This document shows positions 9,915 to 18,364 of a stretch of DNA of 22,047 nt, piece by piece; the stretch's first letter is position 1; every line of letters begins with the position of its first letter. The notes under the pieces are model-generated. The model saw nothing but the letters and a program-made list of their open reading frames with translations, did not search any database and was not told the DNA's origin. The position numbers were made by a program, and so were the translations under genes. The DNA is from Chara braunii (taxonomy: Eukaryota; Streptophyta; Charophyceae; Charales; Characeae), in NCBI GenBank assembly GCA_003427395.1, contig BFEA01000015.1, positions 2,549,654-2,571,700 on the forward strand, written 5' to 3'.

Positions 9915-10590
9915 GTCATGATACTAAAGAAGTATATAACTAAATCATTCTTTAATAATAGTAATCTTACTTGGAGTGCACATAGATTGCAAAAACAAAA
10001 ACAAAAACAGGTTTTGTAAGAAGTAAAATTCTAATAAATATATATACGACCTTGAATAGTAGTATACAACTTCACATACTATTGTTTTTTCTTTAATATT
10101 ATGTCCATAATTATGTATAACACTCAAATGTTTTTGGATTTTTGAATGATATTTATATTTTTCATAATTATTTTTATTTCAAAATAATATTTTTTAAATA
10201 ATTTTGAATAATGTTATATTTCGCAGAGTTGTTTTTTATTTTGAAATAATACATTTAATTTAAAAACCTTCAATTTCTACTGAATAATTATTTTTTTTTA
10301 TTATTGTTATTTATGTTTTTGTTATTATTGTTCTATATCTCCAGTTCATGTAGAAAATAAGGTCGACCGAAGAGCGATTGGTTGTGTCGATGAAGGGAAA
10401 TAAGAGTGTGCATACTATGTTGTCTGAACTGATAAAATAAAATAATAAACTCTAAATGAATAAAAATGCCAAATAAAGTCATACGCATATATTGAGTATA
10501 GAGTTGAAATAAAACCGTATACAGAGAACCTAAATATAAGAAAAACATTCGTCTTCGTTAAAGAAATGAAAGTAATATTTGCAAAGCAAA
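9915..10590 (-). repeat. Right arm of large inverted repeat
   Basis: Reverse-complement counterpart of the left arm. It includes a small AAAAAC repeat near 9990-10010 and ends outward in GCAAAGCAAA (10581-10590). The minus-strand frames inside it mirror the left arm's plus frames and are not genes. Confidence 0.65.
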
Positions 10591-10807
10591 TAAGACAATA
10601 TGTGTCAGTACAAGGAGAGGAGCTAAAAAATACTTAAAATTTTTTTATAAGTATTCCCACAAAGTTGATGAAATGAGAAGGTTTCAAGTAAAAACAAATC
10701 TTTACTTATAAGAAGAAAAAAAAACGGAGAATGTAGTTTAAGTGCATACTTTGCTGCTGAATTAGAGGGAAGCAAAACATATTGATGAAGAACTAAAAAA
10801 TGACCTA
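10591..10807. other. Short interval between two elements
   Basis: A/T-rich, purine-biased plus strand. No gene, repeat or signal was recognised. Confidence 0.5.
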
Positions 10808-11571
10808 TTAAACCACTAGTACCTCTCCCAGTGTTGAAAAATTACGAGGTTTTGCCAGTTTCTGAAGAAATCAGGGGTGAGAGACAGTGTCGGCAATGTC
10901 CCATAAATCTGAATTTTATAGTGTCGCGAGAGAAAAGAAAAAAAAAAAAAAATGCTTTCTCTACTACAATGATATCGGGAAGGGTAGTCGAGGAGGCCGT
11001 GCTAACAATGTTCCTCCACAGAATGCACCTTACAGGTAAGGCAGTCAGATGTTACTGTTTTCTTTTTTTTCTTGGTCGTGTGTTTCTTATGAGCCCCCTC
11101 TCTGTGAATAGCTCAAGCTGTCTGTGATCTGCTTTAAACTGTGTTTTCTCATAAAATTGTAAGGCTCATCACACTGACACTTGGGGGATTGTATCCAGTC
11201 ATTTTCACGACCGGACTCATGTGCCCATTTTTTTTCCCTTCTATTTTTTTTTTGGAATCTGACAATCTGATCACGGGGCTGAGATGCCCTCATTGAGGGC
11301 ACACTCACACTACCACTTCCAAGAATGTACAGAACTGCAATCACGATCAAAGCTTTGTTTTTTTTTTTTTTTTTTTTTTCTGAGGTCCACGACCGTAATT
11401 TTTTTTTTCCCCTTTTTTTTTTTTTCGTGAAAGTACCAGAAAAAAAACGGAGTGGTACCCAAGCTTGATAAACTCCAAAACTGTTTCAAAAAGTATCTTA
11501 TTTAGAATTTCAAAAGAGCGCAGTGAAATTCAATGTCGGTAAAAACAGACTCGGAGGTACTAGTGGTTTAA
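10808..11571. mobile_element. 764-bp element with 18-bp perfect inverted ends and TTAA boundaries
   Basis: TTAAACCACTAGTACCTC (10808-10825) is exactly complementary to 11554-11571. Weaker similarity continues inward (CTCCCAGT and CTCCGAGT). Because TTAA is its own complement, it can be read as a TTAA target duplication flanking ACCACTAGTACCTC inverted repeats, which is the piggyBac target preference. The interior includes T-runs (11356-11379 and nearby), a 7-bp hairpin (11285-11301) and no transposase, so it is a candidate non-autonomous element. The ends also contain CACTAG, as in CACTA transposons, but no matching 3-bp direct repeat flanks them. Confidence 0.5.
11285..11301. other. 7-bp hairpin
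   Basis: TGCCCTC, loop ATT, GAGGGCA, inside the TTAA-bounded element. Perfect stem. Confidence 0.7.
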
Positions 11572-13140
11572 ATATATTTAAGATCCCAAACAATATTGTA
11601 TGGTTTCAATATAATCGTTTTTTTTATTCTTTTGTAATCATTCAATTAAAAAAAAAACCTTTTATTTAACATTTTTTTTCGTCGTTGTATGTTTTTTTGT
11701 TACCATTATTAATCTTTAATTGACGGTGCTAAGACCTTCAAGGCGACTGGACCTCAAGCGTTTCGCTTGGGATCTAATCAATATTTCGTGCCTCAAAACT
11801 CAGATTTGATTTATCAAAGTGTAGGTACTTAACCTTAAAACAATGCTTGTAAATCGAGTAAGTAATTTTGGATTAGTTTTTTGTATTATGGGTTGTTTTG
11901 CTATTTTTCAAACAGTGGACTTTTCGATATATTCTCGGGGCGTTCGTCACAACTTTCTCTGGTCATCCGAAAGAAACCTGTTTTTTTGTAAACCAACCTG
12001 CATAACTTAGTAGTTCAACATATTCTACTTAATTACACTCTTCCTTGGAGAGAAGACAACCACTTTTACTGCCTTTTATGTGATGATCATCTGAATTGTT
12101 TTTTTTTTCCTCTTTCATTTTCAATACTTTTTTCTTTTTTTAGTCCGATCATCCCATTTCACAAAGTTTTTTTATTCTCTGTCTCTTTACGATCGAATGT
12201 ATAAAAATACGAAGCAAAATAATGACTGGTTTACTTCCGGTCTTGGTAAATATTGATTAGCGTTAATCAAAATGAACATATGCAACTACCGTAATTTCCC
12301 AAGGCAAGCCTAATGAGATGTTGTGGAAATACAAATCGATTATTAACGTGTTAATTAGTACGAGCACTCAGCCAATCTTGATCGTCACACATTTTCCAGC
12401 CTCATTTTCTATAATTCGATTATATTCATTATTTCCTCATTCGTTGAGATATAATTATTTTACCAAAAAAATGAAAGATTGACTTTTACCATTTTTTTTT
12501 CTTTTTTCAGGATGCATTGAGTGAGAAAGCTATAACTGATAATCCGGTATGACTCGGAGAATTAAATGATTTTCCGAAAACTTTACAACCACATTTCACA
12601 TTATTTCACATAATGGGTCGGACATATATAAAATGTCATTTTTTGCAAGAGAAATCATAGCTACACACACAACATCAAGGACGATTGCTTGAACGGATTG
12701 ATAAGGAAGTGAGACCGAAGGAAGAGGATAACTCGATGGTCCGACAGTGAACTCCTTCAATTTTTTTTTTTCCAACATCCATTGGATTCGTTGTTATATG
12801 AGTCGTTTTAGATTTTTTAGAAAGTATTGTAGCAACTTATTATTTGCAACCTCAAATGTCGTGAGGAGAGGACCAACAAGGATCACAATTTGGATGTCAG
12901 ACTTTTTTAGCATCTACTACAAGACATCGATCTCACCGATCTTAAGTTGTGGTTTTGGTTTTGAATCACGCACTACTTATTTTCGATCATCGACTTTTTC
13001 GTTCAGTCGAATAACGCCTATCAATCCTACCAAAGAAAGATATTCAACAGGATCAACACACCAGTCGTCTCATAAGAAGCGTCTTACGTGGATAATATCT
13101 GATATGTAGGTACTACTGAGAGAGCTAGGAGCACCCTGTG
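11572..13140. other. Unassigned AT-rich region
   Basis: I recognise no gene. A 120-codon plus frame (12747-13109) is open but looks like no known family, and an overlapping minus frame (12596-12778) is no better. TTTTTTCAG at about 12502-12510 is a plausible 3' splice site. A hairpin CAAGCG-TTT-CGCTTG lies at 11755-11769. The region may carry exons of an unrecognised gene. Confidence 0.4.
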
Positions 13141-13960
13141 TAATTTAAATAAAATAAAAAAGGCAGATTTTCAAATATGATTTTTCGTTTCCACCAAAAA
13201 GAGCGACTATTCGTTCTTGATTAGTATACAACGGGAGCCCGCTGGCAGGGTTTGCTGCTACTTTGAAAATGGGCGTTCTCCGATTTCAAGTTGCTTGCAG
13301 TTGTAACACGGTATTGAAGCAGTTGCAACAAAAGTGGCAGGAATCATGGTCACAAAAGCGAGAGTTGGCATAGAGGCCCGACAAATGAAGCTGGAGGGGT
13401 AAGAAGTTGTGGGTACTAGGAATACGTGACGATCCGAGGGGAACGAGCTACATTTTGAGAAGCCTTATGTGTTAGAACATAACGAAAAATGTGCTCTGTT
13501 GTAATATAGATTATTTGTCCAAAATGTGCGTTAGTAACATTAAGCGTTCATATGTTTGTTGTCAGTTACTATATAAATAAAGCGATAGGTGCAAGTATTG
13601 GTGCGACAAGAGAAGGAAGAGAACGTGGTGTCGGGGCAAATACCCTGACAAGGGTATTTGTTGGGGTTTTTCAACATCAGACGCCGTCTGACTTTTCTGT
13701 TGGATTAAAGGACTTGCGGAGACTGACATTTGTTAAAAGTTATTCATACTAAGCCTATGGCCGAGAGACTAAAACTTTTAGAAACTTAGTCCGGACACCT
13801 GCGACGTCCGAGAGTAATGATAGTATTCGGTAGTTTCTAGCAAGAGCAGGAAGGCGCGTATGTGTGAACGTTAAAATTAAGCATATTCTACCTAAAATAA
13901 TGTTGCGCGGCCGTTAAGCCGCACGATTCAGGGCCTAGGTAGGCTACAAAGAACGATCGC
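13141..13960. other. Non-coding region with hairpins at 13637-13660 and 13677-13691
   Basis: CAAATACCC (13637-13645), loop TGACAA, GGGTATTTG (13652-13660) is a perfect 9-bp stem. It is followed by TCAGAC-GCC-GTCTGA (13677-13691), then GACTAA/TTAGTC and CGGAC/GTCCG pairs near 13765-13810. The 66-codon plus frame 13552-13752 spans these palindromes and is probably not a gene. This is where hairpin density starts to rise. Confidence 0.6.
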
Positions 13961-14189
13961 GCCTGACGTGAGGCCGTAGAGCAGCAGGAATATGAAGTTT
14001 TTTTATTTCCCGCTCCTCGGGGATTGACCTCTAGCCAAGGGGGGGCCCACAGGCCGATGCTGAGGCCTACCCGGTTAGGTGGCCAACCAAGCCGAGGTCA
14101 CGCGGGCAACTGGCGGGGCGATGGCCCGCAAGCGAGGCCTCAGGCAGGCAGGGCATGCAAGGCCTCGGCAGGGGAGATAGTGACTGGCA

Positions 14190-14210
14190 AGCTCTTCATA
14201 TACAAGAGCT
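14190..14210. other. 7-bp hairpin
   Basis: AGCTCTT, loop CATATAC, AAGAGCT. Perfect stem in GC-rich non-coding sequence. Confidence 0.7.
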
Positions 14211-14230
14211 GCTCATATCATTGTCGTGAT

Positions 14231-14317
14231 AGGAGCTAGCCCAGTAGGTTACAGCAGTCGAATCTCACCTGACAGATACCAGGATCGAAACGCACGCGCC
14301 CCATTAGGCTAGCTCCT
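14231..14317. ncRNA. tRNA-like segment closed by an 11-bp inverted repeat
   Basis: AGGAGCTAGCC (14231-14241) pairs perfectly with GGCTAGCTCCT (14307-14317). On the plus strand TAGCCCAGTAGGTTACAGC closely resembles a tRNA D-arm/A box, and GATCGAAAC (about 14283-14291) fits the B box GWTCRANNC. On the minus strand TAGCCTAATGGGG and GATTCGACTGC also resemble A and B boxes. The anticodon arm is poor in either reading, so this is a tRNA relic, a tRNA-derived SINE head or a structured repeat rather than a working tRNA gene. Confidence 0.35.
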
Positions 14318-14355
14318 TTTGGAGTGGTCATGGGAGAAAGCCGCTCGACGCGGCC

Positions 14356-14396
14356 GTTTTCAGCCGTGCGATCTGTGAAATCGCACGGTTGAAAAC
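14356..14396. other. 17-bp hairpin
   Basis: GTTTTCAGCCGTGCGAT (14356-14372), loop CTGTGAA, ATCGCACGGTTGAAAAC (14380-14396). All 17 positions pair with a single G.T wobble. A related GCGGCCGTT.AGCCG..CGAT sequence occurs near 13906-13927. It could be a pre-miRNA-size foldback or a small inverted-repeat element. Confidence 0.75.
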
Positions 14397-14483
14397 AGTC
14401 GCGAGCATCAGGATTAGCATGACCCCTGCGCAAGGATGACACGCATAAATCGAGAAATGACTGACAATTTTTTTCTTTTGTTT

Positions 14484-14600
14484 AGGAAAAAAAAAAAGTC
14501 CATGAGGACTTGAACTCGGGTCTGTATTTCAACAAGTCGTGTGTAGGCCACGACAGGAAGGGACTGTTGGCTTTGCAAACGGACAAATAAAAAAAAGAAA
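14484..14600 (-). ncRNA. tRNA-derived, pol III-like element (SINE candidate)
   Basis: On the minus strand TGGCCTACACACG (14538-14550) resembles an A box and GTTCAAGTCC (14506-14515) is a perfect B box (GTTCRANNCC). They are about 30 nt apart. The B box is followed almost at once by an 11-T run (A-run at 14487-14497 on the plus strand), which fits a pol III terminator. The terminal AAGTCC-ATGA-GGACTT (14496-14511) folds on itself. The T-stem does not pair properly, so it is not an intact tRNA. The 5' limit is uncertain. Confidence 0.4.
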
Positions 14601-14652
14601 AAAACTAAAAACTCAAACTGATGCGAAAGGAAAGCGCTACCCGGCGCCGTTG

Positions 14653-14671
14653 GAAGTGCATGGTGCACTTC
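14653..14671. other. 8-bp hairpin
   Basis: GAAGTGCA, loop TGG, TGCACTTC; perfect stem just upstream of another hairpin. Confidence 0.75.
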
Positions 14672-14687
14672 AAGATCAGAGGACGTG

Positions 14688-14714
14688 ACAGTGCCCGTGA
14701 AAACGGGCGACTGT
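14688..14714. other. 11-bp hairpin with GAAA loop and one bulge
   Basis: ACAGTGCCCGT, loop GAAA, ACGGGC-G-ACTGT. A single unpaired G separates an apical GCCCGT stem from a basal ACAGT stem. GAAA is a stable GNRA tetraloop if transcribed. Confidence 0.75.
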
Positions 14715-14835
14715 TTTGATCACCAGGAAAGTTTTTAAGTATTCTGTTTTTTTAATTTCTTCGTTAAGCTCTATTTTATATTTCCTTAGTTTTATTTCTT
14801 CTTTTTAAATTTGTTAGATTTAGTTAGTACTATCA

Positions 14836-14874
14836 CAATAGCGCCCGTTCGTTTTGATGAACGGGCTGCTATTG
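14836..14874. other. 15-bp hairpin with one bulge
   Basis: CAATAGCGCCCGTTC (14836-14850), loop GTTTTGAT, then GAACGGGC-T-GCTATTG (14859-14874). The apical GCCCGT stem and the position of the bulge match the hairpin at 14688-14714, while the basal stem is different. Confidence 0.75.
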
Positions 14875-15007
14875 TCAGCTGATGAGTAAATGAAAATGGG
14901 CTCCGACGAATGAATCTACCGCGTGTATGCGGTTTTGTTCGGTTGCTGGTTTTGGGACCATGTGCTTGAGTTACGAGGGACTCTCTGCACGGTCGCGACC
15001 GTCGGTT

Positions 15008-15029
15008 GAGAGAGAGAGAGAGAGAGAGA
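15008..15029 (+). repeat. (GA)11 microsatellite
   Basis: Eleven uninterrupted GA units. The plus-strand frame over it (14927-15130) is a by-product. Confidence 0.9.
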
Positions 15030-15051
15030 AGAAAAGATTATCAACAGTCGC

Positions 15052-15068
15052 GCGCCTGTATCAGGCGC
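15052..15068. other. 7-bp hairpin
   Basis: GCGCCTG, loop TAT, CAGGCGC. Confidence 0.7.
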
Positions 15069-15172
15069 CTATGCAGCCCAGATACAGACGCAGGCAGGGG
15101 GAGGCAAAGACCCTGTGGGCTAGAATCTAGTTCGACTCTGTGAAATGACTTTGGGGGGGGGAGGAGAGGCTG

Positions 15173-15191
15173 CTCGTTTCGAAAAAACGAG
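15173..15191. other. 7-bp hairpin with extended imperfect stem
   Basis: CTCGTTT, loop CGAAA, AAACGAG. Pairing continues outward past a TG/TT mismatch with GGC/GCC and a G-run against CCCTCCC. Confidence 0.7.
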
Positions 15192-15308
15192 TTGCCCCTC
15201 CCATAGGAAAACGAAAAGGTAGTAAGTGAAAGTAAAGGGAAAAAAAAAGAGGAAAAAAAAAAAAAGGTAACGGCCGCGTATATGGCCGCGGTCGTGGAAC
15301 AGGTGCAA

Positions 15309-15359
15309 CCCCTAGAAGGTTCTAGGGGCTGATGGGACTGCATCTGTTCAGTTGAACAG
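15309..15359. other. Two adjacent hairpins
   Basis: CCCCTAGA-AGGT-TCTAGGGG (15309-15328) and CTGTTCA-GT-TGAACAG (15344-15359). The second is extended by CTGCA/TGCAG on either side. Confidence 0.75.
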
Positions 15360-15484
15360 GCTGCAGGGAATGGCTGTACCTATGAGCACCTTGCCTGAAA
15401 AAATGGCCAGGTGAACTGGTGGAGGTGCTGGAGTGGAGAGTGGGGATCTGCAGTCGGCGCGGAAGTGGAGGCAGCCATAACCAC

Positions 15485-15503
15485 CACTTCACTTTGTGAA
15501 GTG
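15485..15503. other. 8-bp hairpin
   Basis: CACTTCAC, loop TTT, GTGAAGTG. Confidence 0.75.
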
Positions 15504-15674
15504 TTGGGGAGGTGTTGCGCGACCATTATAGCGTTGGTAGCAGTTATTGGAGAGGTGGTGGGAAGGTGTTGTTCGTTGAACGCGGCGTCAGCGGCCGTTT
15601 TCTATAAGGTGTAGCGGTTACGTTGCACGCAACAACTATAATTGGAGAAGTGTTGGGGAGATGCTGCGTGGCTT
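15500..15674 (+). repeat. Degenerate GTGTTGGGGAGG repeats
   Basis: Three related phrases occur: GAAGTGTTGGGGAGGTGTTG (15499), GAGGTGGTGGGAAGGTGTTG (about 15552) and GAAGTGTTGGGGAGATGCTG (about 15646), each followed by an unrelated GC-rich stretch. A diverged tandem array. Confidence 0.6.
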
Positions 15675-15895
15675 TTGCGGTGATGACAGTTTTTTGCTAA
15701 TGTACTGCGGGAACGCAGCCAAATGTTTTCGGCGGCGGCTATGAATTTTTTTTGGGAGTGACACGTGAGCGCTCCCGAATTTTTTCGGCGGCAAATGTGA
15801 ATTTTTTTGGCAGTGTCGAGGAAGCGCTGCCGGATTTTTGCGGCAGCGGCACTGGTTTTGACGACAGTGGTGCGGAGGTGCTGCCGAACTGACGG
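15675..15895 (+). repeat. Four-copy ~55-bp tandem repeat with internal stem
   Basis: Units begin TTTTGCGGTGATGACAG (15675), TTTTCGGCGGCGGC (15726), TTTTCGGCGGC (15782) and TTTTGCGGCAGCGGC (15836). The second and third contain GGGAGTG...GCGCTCCC and GGCAGTG...GCGCTGCC, which differ by a matched pair of substitutions so that the stem is preserved. The first has CTGCG-GGAA-CGCAG. A minus-strand frame (15602-16144) runs through all units without a stop, but it is repeat-derived and resembles no known protein. Confidence 0.65.
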
Positions 15896-16540
15896 CATGG
15901 CGGCATCAAGGTCTCCCTGAAGGGAGGGGCTGACCATTTGGCGGCACGACAATGGCAATTTTTTTTGTAAGGTTACGCTACCAAAATTTTGGCACAACAG
16001 CGACAGTTCCGTTTTTTGTGGTACACGACAGTTATGATGGATCCCAGAGCGGCCTAGAGGTTTAACTTGTGCTGGTGCACGTTTGGGATTGTGCAGTAGC
16101 GGTGCGTGGACCGGTGGCGTGAAGATGGAACGGAATGAGTGCACGTGGCACTGGCTATTCGAGTTGCAGTGCTTGCGGTTTTTGCCAGAAGGATATCTTT
16201 ATTTTTTTTGGGGCTCGCGGCACAAGCGGTTTTCAGCTTGAATGACCTTTTTTTTTTTTGCGGCGCGCGGAGCAAGCGGTTTTGAGTTCAAAACTACACA
16301 GTATTGCAGCAGTGGTGTGGGACTGCATTGGGACCACTCAGGACCATTTTGGGACTAGGTGGGACTGACTGTTGTGATCGGGACCGGCATGTTGGTGGGG
16401 GTATTGTGAGCGGACATGGTGATAGGAGGCGGTGTGAACTTGCGGTTGGTTAGGAGGTATCCTTGGTAGTGAAGGTGCAGTGAGGACTGCGTTGGGACTG
16501 TCCGGGATGTTGGGACGACGTGGGTTTGGATCATGGGAGC
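15896..16540. other. GC-rich non-coding region with GGGAC phrases
   Basis: No gene recognised. It holds CTCCCT-GA-AGGGAG (about 15913-15926), GTTTTGA-GT-TCAAAAC (16279-16294) and a cluster of GGGACC/GGGACT phrases at 16320-16385. CGGCGCGCGGAGCAAGCGGTTTT-like sequence occurs twice (about 16207 and 16258), each after a T-run. Confidence 0.5.
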
Positions 16541-16788
16541 ACCCTCTTTGAGGGTTATCTCATTCAGATGTCCTAGTGGACCCAATCTTGGTGTGATCAG
16601 ACACTTGGAGAAAGACGCGGACGGTCATGTAGGAGAAAGGCCACAACTTACGAGTTGTGTGCTGCATATTTTTCTATGGCGGTCATTTTCTTATGATTGG
16701 AATATTACCCGACTTTCTTGAGTGGGTCGGACTAAGCTTCACTCAAGGTCGGTTGAATGACTCAGGCTTTCCTTCACAACTGTGTGAA
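16541..16788. other. Cluster of four hairpins
   Basis: ACCCTC-TTT-GAGGGT (16541-16555), CACAACT-TACG-AGTTGTG (16642-16659), CTTGAGTG with CACTCAAG 15 nt apart (16717-16747) and TTCACA-ACTG-TGTGAA (16773-16788). All stems are perfect and none shares sequence with another. Confidence 0.7.
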
Positions 16789-17453
16789 CCCACACTTTGC
16801 TTGACTCTGTTGTTTTGAACGTTCGAAAGAAAAGGTAGAGAAAGTTGTGCGAGTCATGCATCTGAATGGGAAGGTCTGACGTGATTCTGGGATTGTACTG
16901 TTTTCTTTTGAACTTGTTTTCTATGCATGTTGTGCAGATAGGTAGAAGGATGCGTGCAAAGGAAATTGATTATGCCTATTTGAGATTAAAAAAAAGGATT
17001 ATTCTCTTTCTACCTTCCACCTGCCTGCTTATGAAAGTGAAAATTGTTGTTTTGAAAAAGATAAGTTCAGTGATGGAAGTTTGGTAGGGTGACTGATTCC
17101 TTTGAAGGAGGGTTGTTGCTGCGGGTTAGGAGGTCGTCAGAGGGTTGAACTTGACAATTTATCTTCAAAGTTGATCGAGCTGTTGCTGCTTGGCTACCAT
17201 TGCGGGACCCTCAGACGATCAGAGATTTCGAGGCCCTCTCCTGAGAGTTGAGTCTGTCCCTCTCTTGTATCTCGCGCGTCTGAAACCCCTCCTTTTATCC
17301 TTCTTACTCTAAGTCTAGTCTGGTTCTGAGAGGAAGGCGACAAGCGGGATTGCAACCCGTAAGACCGCATCAAGACTCTGTGGGGAGTCTGCCCACCGAT
17401 TGCGGGAGCTTTGTCGGAACTTAGGAGGAGTTCTGGAGGCAGGGAACCATCAG
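16789..17453 (+). other. Unassigned, possible exon-containing region
   Basis: No recognisable protein. TTGTGCAG at about 16930-16937 could be a 3' splice site. AGACTC-TGTGGG-GAGTCT (17373-17390) is another perfect hairpin. The sequence ends at a donor-like CAG|GTATAT (17453/17454). Confidence 0.3.
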
Positions 17454-17561
17454 GTATATTTTTTTCTACGTGTATGAACCACTGTACCCCTGTTTGACTA
17501 TCTCCCTTCAGTTTGATTGATTGTATGCATGCGTGTCCCCTATGATTTTGCTTTCTTTCAG
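17454..17561 (+). other. Candidate 108-bp spliceosomal intron
   Basis: It starts CAG|GTATAT and ends TTTGCTTTCTTTCAG|GATT, with a pyrimidine-rich 3' part and a length typical of plant introns. The flanking exons encode nothing I recognise, so this may belong to a non-coding transcript on the plus strand. It is an inference from splice signals alone. Confidence 0.35.
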
Positions 17562-17701
17562 GATTAATCAGACCGAATGGAAAAAACATGCGTGTAAAGT
17601 CTAAGTTTCTTCTTTATTTTAACAGAAAGCAGATTAAAGGATGAACTGGGGGAAGGTGAGAGGAAGGCAGTTTGCATGCGATTGACTGGGTCATCCAAGG
17701 A

Positions 17702-18326
17702 CTGGGCATAGTTTTTAAGTTGAATAACCCAGCGCTATGTTTATTTGACTGTTTTTTTAAGGATCAGACATTGTTTCTAAGCTGAATGGTCTGGTTGCTA
17801 TGTTTATTTCTGAGGATTTATCTGATTGAAGGGTTGAATTTTTGTTTTAGTATGAGGGAGGATTTATGGTCTAAGGCTAAGCATCGTTTCTAAGCTGAAT
17901 GGTTTCGCCTGAAAACCACGCATTGAAGTTAAACTGAGTATAATAGAAAGTACTTTGCCTATATTTGCATGTGAACTGACAGTTGGACATTGTTTCTAAG
18001 CTAAATGGTCCAACACTAAGCCATATCATTAAGAAGAGAAGAGAAAGTACTGAGTATAATTGGAAGTACTCTGGGCAAGCTGAGCATTGTTTCTAAGTTG
18101 AATAGCTCAGTCCCCTACCCATATTTTTATTTCTTTGTGTGAGAACGAAGTCAGGGAACTATTAAATTTTGGATATTAAACAGTTCAGGGCGACTAGGCA
18201 TTGTTTCTAAGCTGAATGGTCTAGTCATACGCCCAAAGAAGAGAAAAGTAGTTGTGCAAACTGTTCGTGTATATCCTAAAGGCATGCTAGACATTGTTTC
18301 TAAGCTCAATGGTCTAGCACCTTGCC
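17702..18326 (+). repeat. Seven-copy hairpin array: constant loop, covarying stems
   Basis: Seven units lie at 17702-17732, 17763-17795, 17874-17910, 17982-18014, 18079-18111, 18188-18234 and 18281-18326, spaced about 60-113 bp. Each has a nearly constant core, ATTGTTTCTAAGCTGAATG, between two arms that pair. Left arms are, in order, CTGGG, ATCAGAC, AGGCtAAGC, GTTGGAC, CTGAGC, GACTAGGC (plus outer GGGC) and TGCTAGAC (plus outer GGCA). Each right arm complements its own left arm, with an occasional wobble or one mismatch. The core also has CATT/AATG that can extend the stem. Spacers are mostly unrelated, though GAGTATAAT...AAGTACT recurs in two. It may be a structured non-coding RNA array; no known family comes to mind. 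Confidence 0.85.
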
Positions 18327-18364
18327 ATATGTAAGTTGGGTATAAGGAACAAATTATCTGAGGG

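Larger units (their letters stand above)
8494..10590. mobile_element. AT-rich element with ~660-bp diverged inverted arms (foldback-like)
   Basis: The left arm 8494-9145 matches the reverse complement of 9915-10590 almost throughout. Anchors are TTTGTTTGG.AAATAA.GCTTTCAT at the outside, then CAACATAGTATGCACACTCT, TTCATCGACACA.CCAATC, GGTTTTTAAATTAAA and AAATATAACATTATT, with AGATTACTATTATTA and TGATTTAGTTAT near the inside. I estimate 70-75% identity. The middle (about 9146-9914) is unique, extremely AT-rich and non-coding. No conserved tip or target-site duplication is visible at the outer edges, so the superfamily is unknown. It could be an old non-autonomous DNA transposon or two inverted copies of a repeat. 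Confidence 0.65.

Noticed and set aside
10813-11566. CACTA transposon call from CACTAG...CTAGTG ends
   Set aside because: The bases outside (AAC and GTT) are inverted rather than a direct 3-bp duplication; the inverted repeat instead runs out to TTAA.
12747-13109. 120-codon plus-strand frame as a gene
   Set aside because: No recognisable domain, Phe/Ser/Arg/Thr-rich composition typical of AT-rich chance frames, and no supporting start or splice context.
14231-14317. Functional tRNA gene
   Set aside because: A and B box-like motifs exist, but no proper anticodon stem-loop or T-stem can be folded in either orientation.
17702-18326. Regularly spaced repeats suggesting a CRISPR-like array
   Set aside because: The host is eukaryotic, spacing varies (about 60-113 bp), the conserved part is a loop flanked by unit-specific pairing arms, and no cas genes or constant repeat/spacer lengths are present.
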